Below, piece after piece: positions 17,391 to 25,837 of a stretch of DNA of 39,617 nt. The position numbers were made by a program, and so were the translations under genes. Source of the DNA: JBBIQS01 sp037442205 (GTDB lineage Bacteria; Myxococcota; Myxococcia; Myxococcales; UBA5297); contig JBBIQS010000074.1 in assembly GCA_037442205.1 (NCBI GenBank), forward strand, positions 1-39,617, given 5' to 3'. The notes beneath the pieces were generated by a model. It had not been told where the DNA came from, ran no database searches, and worked only from the letters and a program-made list of their open reading frames with translations. How positions within the stretch are numbered: the stretch's first letter is position 1; each line of letters starts with the position of its first letter.

Positions 17391-17705
17391 ATGGACGATT
17401 GCCGAATCGCATTTGAGTCGCTGGAGTGGCAAAGCCCGGTCCCCGGCGCACGCTCCAAGTCTCATTGCCGCGGGAATAGGCAGTTCCGACTGCTGGAGCT
17501 CTCTGCCGAATTCGTCGAGCCCGACTGGTGCTCCAAGGGTCACACCGGACTGGTCGTTCGTGGCGAGTTGGAGATCGATTTCCAGGGAAGGCTCGTCCGC
17601 TTCCCAGAAGGTTCGGGGATCGTCATTCCACCGGGGTCCGGGAGCGCTCACAAAGCACGCTCCCTGACGGCCACCGCCCTGCTGTTCCTGGTCGAAGAAG
17701 TCTGA
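17391..17705 (+). CDS. Small single-domain cupin protein
   Basis: 104 residues, typical for a one-domain cupin. The core reads KGHTGLVVRGELEIDFQG, then FPEGSGIVIPPGSGSAHKA, then TALLFLVEEV. This matches cupin motif 1 (GHxGxVxxGxxxI) and motif 2 (PxGxxH). Only two histidines of the usual metal set are obvious (KGH and AHK), so metal binding may be weak or absent. The GAGGA ribosome binding site is buried in the preceding hairpin. Role unknown; cupins of this size are often sensors or simple isomerases. Confidence 0.8.
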   Translation: MDDCRIAFESLEWQSPVPGARSKSHCRGNRQFRLLELSAEFVEPDWCSKGHTGLVVRGELEIDFQGRLVRFPEGSGIVIPPGSGSAHKARSLTATALLFLVEEV

Positions 17706-17793
17706 GGGCCCGCTCCCCGCGCTCTGGGAGGCGCGCGCCGCTGAGCTCGGACCAGCAGAGTTCCCCGCGCTCGGCATCGGTGCTGTCCTGGGG

Positions 17794-17847
17794 CACCCGA
17801 GGGCGAGGCCGGCCTGCGCCCGGACCGGGCGACCACCGTCTATGCGC
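17794..17847 (+). repeat. Displaced 54-bp fragment of ygiQ
   Basis: These 54 bases match 32790-32843 inside the full-length ygiQ gene with about four mismatches (shared core ctgcgcccggaccgggcgac). In ygiQ they encode the segment EAGLRPDRATNVYA. The fragment stops exactly where a truncated minus-strand signal-peptide gene begins, marking a recombination junction. Confidence 0.75.
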
Positions 17848-17971
17848 TGGGCGAGACGACCTTTCCCGCGAGGACGCTCTGCGGGAGGCCCGCGACCGCG
17901 CCGGCGCCACGAGGGGCCGCGAGCACGAGGAGCCCGAGAGCAGATGCATGTGCCAGGGGGCTCCTCCTCAC
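17840..17971 (-). pseudogene. Truncated secreted-protein gene (signal peptide only)
   Basis: A GTG at 17971 overlaps the stop of the upstream gene in a GTGA arrangement, the classic sign of translational coupling. It encodes 43 residues beginning VRRSPLAHASALGLLVLAA. These look like a signal peptide plus the first mature residues (GLPQSVLAGKVVSPSA), then stop within the displaced ygiQ fragment. The rest of the gene appears to have been removed by recombination. Confidence 0.6.
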
Positions 17972-19062
17972 TTCCCCGTCGGAGCGCCCTTCTTCGCGTC
18001 GTAATTCCGCTTGATCTCGGCCACCGAGGTGTAGACGCCGGGCTGGGGACTGCCCACGAAGAACTCGTTGACGGTCTGGGTGATGGTCCGGCCTTTGTGC
18101 TCCCCGGCGTAGTAGGCCATCGTCGCCCAGATCTTGTGGCGGCCGACGACCGACCCGTCCTTGAGGTACGGTGGCGTCACCCACTCCAGCCGCTCGGTGT
18201 ACTTGTAGTAGCCCTTGTCCCCGGAGCGCGCGGCGATCCCTGCCTCGTAGTCCGCCTTCCACGCCGCGAGCGCCGCCTCGGTGTCCGGGTCGGCGCCGAG
18301 CCCCTTGGGCAGGGGCTTCGTGGAGGCCAGTTCCGCCCTGGCCTCGTCCCAGGCCCGTGCCAGCAGCCGGTCCTTGTTCTCCTTGATCCACTGCCGCTGG
18401 AGGCGCGCCTCCATCCGAGCCTGCCAGTAGACGTCGATCTGGCCGCGCAGCCAGGTTTCGAGCCGGGGACCGATCTCGCTCGGCTTCAGGTTCCGGCGCT
18501 TCAGCATCTCCTGGTAGACGCGGTCCTTGACCACCTGGTAGCCGGACCCGCTCCCCGTCGTGGCGGTCGAGAAGGCCGTGTCGGAGGACTCTGCCGACGG
18601 GTTGAGCTGTCCACCGCGCGCGTCGGAGAGCCGCTGCGCCCGGTACGCCTCGTAGATCCGGTCGTCCATCGCGGGCATGTAGGCGTGGTCGTGAACCAGC
18701 TCCAGGGTCGCCCTGTAGAGCGAGACCGCCGTGAGCGCGGTCGCGGCCGGGCCGGTGACGAGCTTGTCCTTCACCTTGCCGAGGCCCCAGTCGAGGACCG
18801 TGGCGGCGGCATCGTCGTCCTTCGCCTCGGCGAGTTGCGAGATCACCTGCACGCCGGTGAGGACCTCCGTGGCCTTCTCCAGCGACTTCGGCGAGTCGCC
18901 GAGGGCGATCCCGACCGCGTCCTTGGTCATGCCCGTTCCCTGGACGACGGCGTTGACCACCTGCTCCCGGCTCCAGGTGGACGGGTCCTGGCCCGCGCGG
19001 GCCGGCGTGGCACACAGGGCGGCGAGGACGGAGAGGACGACGGTGGCCGGGCGATGCGACAT
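17968..19062 (-). CDS. Secreted protein of unknown function
   Basis: 364 residues. The ATG at 19062 has AAGGAGG 6 bases upstream, and MSHRPATVVLSVLAALCATPARA is a clear signal peptide; the longer upstream frame is low-complexity. The mature protein is mostly helical and charged, with TATVLDWGLG-like and LVHDHAYMPAMDDRIYEAY segments and many Trp/Tyr/Arg residues (LRGQIDVYWQARMEARLQRQ). A C-terminal part contains YYKYTERLEWVTPPYLKDG. No family recognised. It is the middle gene of an operon-like row: a gene fragment ends 17 bases upstream, and the truncated signal-peptide gene overlaps its stop. Confidence 0.82.
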   Translation of the reverse strand: MSHRPATVVLSVLAALCATPARAGQDPSTWSREQVVNAVVQGTGMTKDAVGIALGDSPKSLEKATEVLTGVQVISQLAEAKDDDAAATVLDWGLGKVKDKLVTGPAATALTAVSLYRATLELVHDHAYMPAMDDRIYEAYRAQRLSDARGGQLNPSAESSDTAFSTATTGSGSGYQVVKDRVYQEMLKRRNLKPSEIGPRLETWLRGQIDVYWQARMEARLQRQWIKENKDRLLARAWDEARAELASTKPLPKGLGADPDTEAALAAWKADYEAGIAARSGDKGYYKYTERLEWVTPPYLKDGSVVGRHKIWATMAYYAGEHKGRTITQTVNEFFVGSPQPGVYTSVAEIKRNYDAKKGAPTGK

Positions 19063-19078
19063 GGCGCCTCCTTGCGAG

Positions 19079-19258
19079 TCAGGGATCGACGGAGAGGACG
19101 TGGTACTCGAGGGCGCAGCCGACGTCGGCGAGATTCTTCTCGACCGCGGCCCGGTTCGCGGCCAGGTCGAACGAGAGCTCGAACCGGACGGCGAGGCCCG
19201 ACGCCTCGTCCTCGCCCCACACTCTGGTGGTGAGCGTAGGCTTCGCCCTGCACGGCGG
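19079..19258 (-). pseudogene. 3'-terminal gene fragment upstream of the 17968-19062 gene
   Basis: A minus-strand frame of 59 residues reads KPTLTTRVWGEDEASGLA, VRFELSFDLAANRAAVEKN, LADVGCALEYHVLSVDP and stop. It is convincingly protein-like with G/C-rich third positions, but an in-frame stop at 19259-19261 and the lack of a start leave only the C-terminus. Upstream, another frame (APLTAVQGEA) looks coding-like, so a frameshift near 19240-19250 is an alternative to truncation. It ends 17 bases before the next start, suggesting a former operon. Confidence 0.55.
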
Positions 19259-19414
19259 TCAACGGCGCCGCCTCGCCCCGCCGTGGAGCCTCGGCCGGAT
19301 CTCGGGTCCCTGCGCCGCGAATTCGGACGCCCCGGCCTTGCCCTTGGCGCCGCAGGCAGCGCCGCGCGTCTGATGTATGGTCCCGGGGTCCGCTCACCTG
19401 GCGGCGAGGGCGCC

Positions 19415-19615
19415 ATGGCCGACTGCACCAGCAAGAAGAAGAACCTCGGGGACTGCAACTGCACCTACGAGCCCTGCCCGCGCAAGGGCAAGTGCTGCGA
19501 ATGCCTGCACTACCACCGCGAGATGGGCGAGCTGCCGGCGTGCTACTTCCCCGAGGAAGTCGAGCGCACCTACGACCGCTCGATAGCGCGGTTCGTGGCC
19601 TGCCACCGGCGCTGA
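19415..19615 (+). CDS. DUF6485-like small Cys-rich protein
   Basis: 66 residues: MADCTSKKKNLGDCNC, TYEPCPRKGKCCECLHYHR, EMGELPACYFPEEVERTYDR, SIARFVACHRR. The motif CTYEPCPRKGKCCECLxYHR...GELPACYF is the signature I associate with the DUF6485 family of small cytosolic proteins. Nine cysteines and several His residues suggest zinc binding. The start follows a weak GGCGAGGG. Function unknown. Confidence 0.85.
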   Translation: MADCTSKKKNLGDCNCTYEPCPRKGKCCECLHYHREMGELPACYFPEEVERTYDRSIARFVACHRR

Positions 19616-19732
19616 GCCGTCGCGGTTGCCCCTGGAACGCGCGGGAGATCCTCGATCGCGCCGGCGATGCGTGCGCGGCCTGCAACGAAAAGCCCTCGAC
19701 GTTGCGGGTCAGTCGCAATCGCCCGCGGCGAT

Positions 19733-21385
19733 TCACCACCCGCCGACGTGGTAGAGCGCCTGGACGTCGCCGAGCGTGAGGAAACGATCGTAGACGCGAC
19801 AGTCGTCGATGGCGCCTGGGAAGCTCAGGGACGTCGCGCCTTCGTTCCCGATGTAGATGTACGCCCCCGAGCCCGTCCCGCCGCCGCCGCCCTCGGTTGC
19901 TGGGGTATCGGCGAGGAGCTGTCCATCCAGGTAGACCACGTAACTGGAGCCCGAAAAGGCCTGGACCGCGTGATGCCAGACACTTGGGGTGACGGGGTTG
20001 GTGGAGAAGAACTGGTATGCCGGGAAGTGGTAGGCCTCGATGTGGCCGGTGGCATCGATGGCAATTCGGGGATCGACGCCCCCGGCGCCGTTCGAGACCT
20101 CCATCAGGTTCCCTCCGTGGGTCCCATCCCACTTGAACCAGACCGAGAGCGAGAAGGGTACGGTGTTGGCGACGGAGGGGAGGCTGATGGGGGAGGGTGC
20201 AGCGACGAAGCCATGCGAAGCCGCTTTGAACGCCCACGCCTTTCCCAGCGCCCCGAACCGATCCGCGGTGGCGACGATGTCGGAGGGGTCGGTGGTGTGG
20301 AGCGTGCCGTTGTTTCCCTTTCCGCTGGTGTCGAGGACGGTGCCAACGTCGGCGTCGTCGAAGAGCCACTCGCCAACCAATCCCTGGGTGGGAATCAGCG
20401 CCCAGCCGCGCTCGTGGAACAGCGAACCGATTTCGGCGTCCGACAAGGCCCGGTTGTAGATCCGGCCGTCGTCAAGGACCCCATTGAAGACGGGATTGGT
20501 GCTGTAGGAAGCCCCTGCCCCGAAAAACACCGTTGGCCCGCTCAAGAGCTCGCCACCGGTTCCATTGGTGAAGGATTTGCTGTCGACCAAAGTTCCGTCC
20601 ACGTATGCCCGGGCGAGACTTCCCGAGAACGTGAACGCGAGGTGATGCCACCACTGCTGGGAAACGGGCCGGCTCGCCACGTAGCTATAGCCGTTGTGCG
20701 AGATGTTCACCTTGCCGTCGACCGATAGCGACATGGCGGGATCGATCCCTGGGCTGCTGGGGGGATTGCCAAGGGCCATGAGGACAGGGCTCCCGGAGGA
20801 AGTGGAAGCACCGAGCCACATGAACCAGACAGAGAAGGTGAAAGGGTCGTTCTCATGCCCAGAGTTGAGGCTGAGCGGCGAGGTTGCGTAGACGTATCCC
20901 GCTGCTCCATTGAAGCTGTAGGCGCTATTCGCGCTCGCGAAGCGGTCGGACGCCAACGCCGCGGCCGCCACAACCGTGCCGTTGTTTCCCCCGGTGGTCG
21001 TGTCGTTGGCGTTGCCGGTGAAGAGCCACTCGCCGATGAGCCCGTTCGTCGGGGTGACCGGGGTTGCGTCGGGAGTGCCAACATCGGGTGAGCCCACGTC
21101 GGGCGATCCCACGTCTGGAGTGCCCACGTCAGCAGATCCGACATCGGCCGAGCCCACGTCAGGAGTGCCCACGTCGGCAGATCCGACATCGGCCGAGCCC
21201 ACGTCAGGTGTGCCGGCGTCCAGCCCGGCATCGCCACCGGGTTGGGCGGCGTCCAGGCCGCTCCCGTCCGTTGTCTCGCTGGCATCGGTCGACCCGAGCG
21301 AATCGAAGTCGAGGATGAGGTTGCAGCCGGTCAGGCCGAGCGCCAACGCCCCGGCAGCCACCAGAGACAGAGTTCGCAGGTTCAT
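19733..21385 (-). CDS. Lipoprotein with two LamG-like jelly-roll domains
   Basis: 550 residues. The signal MNLRTLSLVAAGALALGLTGC has lipobox GLTGC. Residues about 55-105 are a pentapeptide spacer (xxDVG repeats). Two concanavalin A/LamG-like domains follow, each with the hallmark order GLxGEWLF, then FSVWFxW, WHHLAFTFSGS or WHHAVQAFSGS, then YVDG or YLDG, and a closing DDxRxYxRxL motif. Such domains bind carbohydrates or proteins on the cell surface. The ATG overlaps the stop of the upstream TolB-like gene (TGATG), with GGGGAG as ribosome binding site, so translation is probably coupled. Confidence 0.92.
   Translation of the reverse strand: MNLRTLSLVAAGALALGLTGCNLILDFDSLGSTDASETTDGSGLDAAQPGGDAGLDAGTPDVGSADVGSADVGTPDVGSADVGSADVGTPDVGSPDVGSPDVGTPDATPVTPTNGLIGEWLFTGNANDTTTGGNNGTVVAAAALASDRFASANSAYSFNGAAGYVYATSPLSLNSGHENDPFTFSVWFMWLGASTSSGSPVLMALGNPPSSPGIDPAMSLSVDGKVNISHNGYSYVASRPVSQQWWHHLAFTFSGSLARAYVDGTLVDSKSFTNGTGGELLSGPTVFFGAGASYSTNPVFNGVLDDGRIYNRALSDAEIGSLFHERGWALIPTQGLVGEWLFDDADVGTVLDTSGKGNNGTLHTTDPSDIVATADRFGALGKAWAFKAASHGFVAAPSPISLPSVANTVPFSLSVWFKWDGTHGGNLMEVSNGAGGVDPRIAIDATGHIEAYHFPAYQFFSTNPVTPSVWHHAVQAFSGSSYVVYLDGQLLADTPATEGGGGGTGSGAYIYIGNEGATSLSFPGAIDDCRVYDRFLTLGDVQALYHVGGW
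21068..21220 (-). repeat. 15-bp tandem repeats encoding xxDVG pentapeptides
   Basis: About ten units of 15 bp encode [ST][PA]DVG between the lipobox and the first LamG domain. Some larger blocks, such as those around 21120-21150 and 21165-21195, are nearly identical, so the number of units may vary between strains. Confidence 0.85.
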
Positions 21386-22302
21386 CAGAAGCTCCCCAAG
21401 AGAGAGAGGGCGGCTCCGCCCGGAATCGGCGAGGCGGAGACGGCGGCCGGAGTCGTCGTGGACGATCCAGAGAAGGTCATGACGAGCCCAACGATCAGCG
21501 CGGCGCCGCCGACGCCGTAGAGGCCGTTGGCGATCCACGCCTCGGTCTTGCCCGACGACTTGATGCCCGGAAGGTCGGTCGGGCTGGCGGTCTTGCCGGC
21601 GTTGTATTGACCGAGCGCGAGAACCCCGGCGACGGCGCCGCCGGCGATGAGCGCTGCTCCCCCAATGTCCAGCGCCAGGGCGGTGGCGCTCGTCGAGCCC
21701 CCGTTCGCATCGGAGGCCGCGGCGGTCGCAGGCGCGGCATGGGGAGCGAATTCGGGTGACGGAGCCCGGACCGGATTGTCGGTGACCGCGGGCTTGGGCG
21801 CCTCGCCCCTTGGCTCCATGCTCTTCTGGAAGTGGCCCAGGATCTCCTGGGTCGCCGCTTGGGCCGAGTCGACCATTTCGCCCATCTGCCGGAACTTCCG
21901 GTTCACCCGCTTGAGGGCCTGCGACTTGGGGACGTCGATGAGCGTGACGGTCAGCAACCAGACTCCGCCGACCTCGGAGACCTCGGGCGAGAGCAGGTAG
22001 TCGGCGCCGAGCGCGCCGCCGATCTCGGCGAGGCAGCCTCCGTCGGAGCAACCCAGGATGCGCCTCTGCTTCTCGTAGCCCACCACTGCCGCGAGGTCGC
22101 TTCCGGCGATCACTTTGAAGTTGAATCGCTCGGCCTCGGCGGCGATAAAGGTCGACAGCCCCTGTACCGCCTTCGGGTCGAAAGTCCCGACCACGCGCAC
22201 GTCGAGCACGGCAAGACGCTTCTTCTGGGGAGCCGCCGCGGCACGCGCCTCCAGGGAGACAAAGAGCAGGAGGGCGAAGACGCCAAGTTTGCTGCGACGC
22301 AA
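21385..22302 (-). CDS. TolB/LpoB-like periplasmic protein with two C-terminal membrane helices
   Basis: 305 residues. The start is TTG, supported by GAGGAGG 7 bases upstream and by the signal peptide LRRSKLGVFALLLFVSLEARA. The N-terminal domain (about 28-165) contains RLAVLDVRVVG, QRRILGCSDGGCLAEIGGAL and LLTVTLIDVPKSQALKRV. It is closely similar to the TolB-like domain at 4225-4640, including the conserved LGCSxxxCLAEI segment. A Pro/Ala linker precedes two hydrophobic stretches (ALIAGGAVAGVLALG and GGAALIVGLVMTFSG). It is translationally coupled to the LamG lipoprotein, suggesting a shared envelope complex. Confidence 0.85.
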   Translation of the reverse strand: MRRSKLGVFALLLFVSLEARAAAAPQKKRLAVLDVRVVGTFDPKAVQGLSTFIAAEAERFNFKVIAGSDLAAVVGYEKQRRILGCSDGGCLAEIGGALGADYLLSPEVSEVGGVWLLTVTLIDVPKSQALKRVNRKFRQMGEMVDSAQAATQEILGHFQKSMEPRGEAPKPAVTDNPVRAPSPEFAPHAAPATAAASDANGGSTSATALALDIGGAALIAGGAVAGVLALGQYNAGKTASPTDLPGIKSSGKTEAWIANGLYGVGGAALIVGLVMTFSGSSTTTPAAVSASPIPGGAALSLLGSF

Positions 22303-22439
22303 GGGGACACCTCCTCAGGGTGATGCCACGGCTCGTCTGCGGAAACGGGGGGGCGAAGATACATGGCAAAGGGCTCGGTTCCCAGGTGGCTGGTGTTTCT
22401 TGCTGGACGCGACAGCCCGCATCCAGATGATACGCGGGC

Positions 22440-23728
22440 ATGAGCCTCGGCCGCGCGCCCAGCGAATCAGACCTGTTCGAAGCCACCACCCGATTCTGCG
22501 CCGACGGCCTCTCGCCGACGTCGATCTACAGCCTGTTGCACCGCGACTGCCACCGCCTATTCCCGGACGAGGAGTTCGCCAACCTCTTCAAGGAGATTGG
22601 CCGCAACTCGGTTCCGCCCCGGATCGTTGCCGTCGTGATGCTTCTCCAGCGGCTCGAGGGGCTATCCGACCGTGAGGCGGTCGAGCGGTTCGCCTTCGAT
22701 ATGCGGTGGAAGTTCGCGGCGGGTTGCCTTTCAACTATCCGAGCTTCGTGCACACGGTGTTGGTGGACATGCGTGCGCGCCTGCGCGCGTCCAGTCGGCC
22801 CAGTCGCATCTTCGAGAGGGCCTTGGACGTCGCGCGTGACGGTGGGTTGGTCGGCCGCCGGCGCGTGCTGGACTCGACGCCGCTCTACGACGCGGTGGCG
22901 ACCCAGGACACGGTCACGATGATTCGGTCGGCCATCCGGCAGCTGCTGCGCGAGGCGGGCGAGCCTTTGGCCGCAGAGCTGAAGGGCGTGCTGATGCGGG
23001 ACGACGACTATTCGAGCGCCGGGAAGCCGAGATGTGACTGGGATGACGCGCAGGCACGCGAGGCACTGGTCGATGCCTTGGCCAAGGATGCCTTCGCCGT
23101 GCTCGCCGCCCTCGATGGCCGGGAGCTGATGGAGGAGGTCGCCAAGGCGGCCGCGTTGGTCGCCACGGTGGTCGGGCAAGATCTCGAGAAGTCGGACGAC
23201 GGCAAGTTCCGCATCGCGCGCCGAGTGGCGCCCGACCGCGGATCACGGTGGTCGATCCCGAGACCCGCCATGGCCACCATACCGCCGCCCGAGGCTTCGA
23301 CGGGTACAAGGGCCACGTGGCGATCGACCCCGACTCGGAGATCGTCACCGCGACCGAAGTCACGGCAGGCAATGTGGCTGACGGCGCCGTGGCTCCCATG
23401 CTCCTGGAAGAGGAGTTGGCGACGACTGCCGTGCCCTCACCCGAAGCGACTCCGCCACCCCAGGCCGGACCGGCTCCTTTGGAGGCCTACGGGGACTGCT
23501 CCTATGGGACTGGCGAGAACCTCGAGCTCGTCGAGGCGGCCGGAAGGGAGGCCAACTTCAAGGTCCAGCCGGTCGTCAACCGGGACGGCAAGTTCTCGAA
23601 GAGCGAGTTTCAGATCGATCTGGAGAACCAAGTAGTCACCTGCCCGAACGGAAAGCAGGCGCCCATTCGCCGGCACGGTGATGGCTCGGGCGAAGCCGAT
23701 TTCGGCGCGCGGTGCGCGTCATGCGCCT
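22440..23728 (+). pseudogene. Decayed IS1182-type DDE transposase
   Basis: Three successive frames make one protein: 22440 to about 22725 (LFPDEEFANLFKEIGRN, VVMLLQRLEGLSDREAVERF), 22725 to about 23240 (RRRVLDSTPLYDAVATQDTV), and 23240-23728 (VVDPETRHGH, GFDGYKGHVAIDPDSEIV, VTCPNGKQ, FGARCASCA). The DSTPLYDAV and DGYKGHVA blocks are diagnostic of IS1182-type transposases. Frameshifts lie near 22725 and 23240. The C-terminal third (after the CxxC block) is missing, cut at 23728 where a dispersed repeat starts. No clear terminal inverted repeats were found. Non-functional. Confidence 0.85.
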
Positions 23729-23775
23729 AGGAAATTTGAAGCCATCGGCGAGGCGAGCATCGCGTGCCGGAGTGC
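23725..23775. repeat. Dispersed repeat, left-end copy abutting the transposase remnant
   Basis: gcgcctaggaa...gcgaggcgagcatcgc...tgccggag aligns with the left end of the repeat at 39263-39310 (gcgcctagaag...gcgaggcaagcgtcgcc...tgccgaag). Its first bases supply the stop codon that ends the transposase remnant. Confidence 0.45.
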
Positions 23776-23894
23776 CGCTGTCGAGCAGAGGGAGGTGCAT
23801 GAAGTCCGGCGTCCGAGGGGGCTTTGGGCTGAGTCCGCAGAACCGTGCCATCGAGGCGGCCGAGCGTCGCCAGAGTGAAGGGCATGGGGTGAAG

Positions 23895-23972
23895 GGAGCT
23901 ACCAGAAATCCGAGAACCCGGGCGGCGGATCGGCGCCATCGGGATCAGGCCTCGCGCGGGCGACGACCGGCG
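23895..23972. repeat. 78-bp direct repeat, copy 1
   Basis: ggagctac[c/g]agaaatccg...cggcgccatcgggatca...gaccggcg is repeated with roughly a dozen mismatches at 24084-24161 in the same orientation. No coding function seen. Confidence 0.75.
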
Positions 23973-24083
23973 TCTGGGGACCGAGCTGATGCGCGCCCGC
24001 GGAGGCTGAGGCGAGGTACTATTCCCGGAGCTTCGGCGACGGCGGTGCCCATGGAACGTAAGGACAGGTCCCCGAGCCCTAGC

Positions 24084-24161
24084 GGAGCTACGAGAAATCC
24101 GCGGACCCGCGCGGCGGCTCGGCGCCATCGGGATCAAACCTCCCGCGAGCGACCACCGGCG
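24084..24161. repeat. 78-bp direct repeat, copy 2
   Basis: Partner of 23895-23972 at the same length. It follows a degenerate ggaacgtaaggacaggtccccga motif at about 24054-24076, a relative of the gene-end motif seen at 24462-24490. Confidence 0.75.
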
Positions 24162-24320
24162 ACCGGCGACCAATCCCCAGGCCGTCGAGCACCTTGGAGA
24201 GCCTCTTCGGCTCGGTGACCTGGTCGACCACCCGCAGAGTGCCGCCGCAACGGGCTGAGATGAGCGCGACGAGGTGCTGGTCGCCGGCGACGCCACAGGA
24301 GCTCCGGCCGGGAATCCGGC

Positions 24321-24401
24321 GACAGTGCGGTTCCATTTGCCTTTCTTAGGCCCCTGGCCGGCCCTGGAGGCGCGGAATGTAGGAGCGGTCCGCGACGCTG
24401 A
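24321..24401. repeat. About 80-bp direct repeat, copy 1
   Basis: ggttccatttgcctttcttagg...ctggccg...gcgcggaatgtagga...gcggtccgcgacgctga matches 26448-26529 in order and orientation. It ends in the cggtccgcgac motif. Confidence 0.65.
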
Positions 24402-24416
24402 TGCTCTTGCTCTCTG

Positions 24417-24444
24417 GCGGCGTCCCTGCCGCCAGGGACGCCGC
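24417..24444. terminator. Perfect 12-bp stem hairpin downstream of the 24506 gene
   Basis: gcggcgtccctg and cagggacgccgc are perfect complements around ccgc. It lies about 60 bases beyond the stop of the minus-strand lipoprotein gene and could end its transcript. There is no T-run on either side, so factor-independent termination is doubtful. Confidence 0.4.
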
Positions 24445-24461
24445 GGGCCGGGCTGCGATGT

Positions 24462-24490
24462 AGAGGTAAACAATAGAGCGGTCCGCGACC
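24462..24490. repeat. Gene-end motif (agaggtaaa ... gcggtccgcgacc)
   Basis: This short motif sits 16 bases outside the stop of the minus-strand gene at 24506. Related motifs lie just outside the 3' ends of the genes at 26572 (26501-26543), 30022 (29969-29991) and 38402 (38371-38396), and another occurs at 28521-28544. Confidence 0.65.
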
Positions 24491-24505
24491 TACAGCCCTA
24501 TCCGT

Positions 24506-25837
24506 CTATTGGAAGACGAGCAGCTGTTGCTTGGCGTCATAGTTGGTCACGAAGAAGTGGCCCTCTGCGCCGTAGATGACGGGCCAAAAGTTGAACGCCC
24601 GGTCGCAGGAAATTGCCTCGGCCCAGAGCACGGTTCCATCGGGCGCCAAGCGCGCTCGCCACACCTGGCCCTCATAACCATCGAATGCAGTGCCGCGCTG
24701 CACCCAGACCACCCACCAGCCAGTGCGGTCGCCCGCCACGCTCGAATAGCCAATCGAATCGCTTGGGCCGTTGCCGTACGGGATCTCTCGCGGCAGTGCG
24801 TCCAGGAAGTCGCCAGACAGCGACACCCGCTGGTACTTCAGCGTCATCCCCTGCGACAAGGCTGGTTCCTCCAATGCGAGCATGATTTCCTGGCCGTTGA
24901 CTCCGACAGAATGCAGCAAGTTGGCGTGGCCCGAACTCGGGATGAGAATGTGCCGCGCCACCACCGAGCCGAGACGGCTCACCTCGGCGAAGACGATATC
25001 GCCATTCTCCTCGAGATAGATGATCACGAATCGGTCGCCGACCCAGACCAGTGGCGATCCACCGAGGTAAGAGGGGGCTGTGTGGCGCTGGCTGAGGCTG
25101 ACTTGGCTGGTCGAAAGCAACGACCCGCTCGACGATAGGCGTGCGAGTCGAAGTCCAATCGTGGCGGTATCTGCAGGGTCCGAAAACGCGACTACGAACT
25201 CGTCGTCGAGCGCGTTGTAGGCGATCCTAGAATAGTGAACCGGGAAGCCGTTCGGGCCAAGGCTCAACGGCCCGGAAATCACATCGCCAGTCGGGCCAAC
25301 CAGCAAGAAGCGTGTCTCGGCGAAGATGTCATCACGGTAGACGACACCGTAGTTCGACCTCCCGGCTGCTATCGCTGGAATTGACGCAAGGCCGGTTCGC
25401 AGGAGGATCCTGGGTGCTTGCAGGAGGCCTCCTGCGGAATCGACGAGACCGAAGACCAGGTCGGAACGTTGAGCCACATAGTCCGAATTGCCCTGCCACG
25501 CGAGCGCAAGCTGAGTGCCGTTCCACACTGCGGCCGCACCTCTGTACCCTCCTCCATCGGCGAGGATTACGTCGACCACGCCGGCCTTCTGCGCACACGT
25601 CAGCTCTGCGGCATCGCCCCCGTCGTTCTCTCCCCCCGCGTCAGTCGGATCGGCTCCAGCATCGGCGCCACCGTCGAGGAGTTGGGCCCCGGCGTCGAGC
25701 GCGGCGTCGAGGAGTTCGGCCCCACCGTCGAGGAGGGCGGTCGCATCCGGCCGAGTTTCAGTGCTCCCCACAGTGACCAGGCACCCGCTTCCAATGACGA
25801 TGGTTGCCGCCAAGCCGCTCGCTAGGCACAGCTTCAT
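24506..25837 (-). CDS. Secreted lipoprotein, probable beta-propeller
   Basis: 443 residues. The ATG follows GAGGGGA by 6 bases. The signal MKLCLASGLAATIVIGSGC has lipobox GSGC, followed by an Asp/Ala/Gly linker (residues about 30-75). The body repeats strands with Asp-turns and Trp: VWNGTQLALAWQGNSD, LVWVGDRFVIIYLEENGD and WWVVWVQRGTAFDGYEGQVW, the look of a beta-propeller. No catalytic motif seen. It is enclosed by dispersed repeats: the gene-end motif on its 3' side and a 107-bp repeat copy on its 5' side. GC content appears somewhat lower than that of its neighbours, which could indicate transfer. Confidence 0.85.
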   Translation of the reverse strand: MKLCLASGLAATIVIGSGCLVTVGSTETRPDATALLDGGAELLDAALDAGAQLLDGGADAGADPTDAGGENDGGDAAELTCAQKAGVVDVILADGGGYRGAAAVWNGTQLALAWQGNSDYVAQRSDLVFGLVDSAGGLLQAPRILLRTGLASIPAIAAGRSNYGVVYRDDIFAETRFLLVGPTGDVISGPLSLGPNGFPVHYSRIAYNALDDEFVVAFSDPADTATIGLRLARLSSSGSLLSTSQVSLSQRHTAPSYLGGSPLVWVGDRFVIIYLEENGDIVFAEVSRLGSVVARHILIPSSGHANLLHSVGVNGQEIMLALEEPALSQGMTLKYQRVSLSGDFLDALPREIPYGNGPSDSIGYSSVAGDRTGWWVVWVQRGTAFDGYEGQVWRARLAPDGTVLWAEAISCDRAFNFWPVIYGAEGHFFVTNYDAKQQLLVFQ

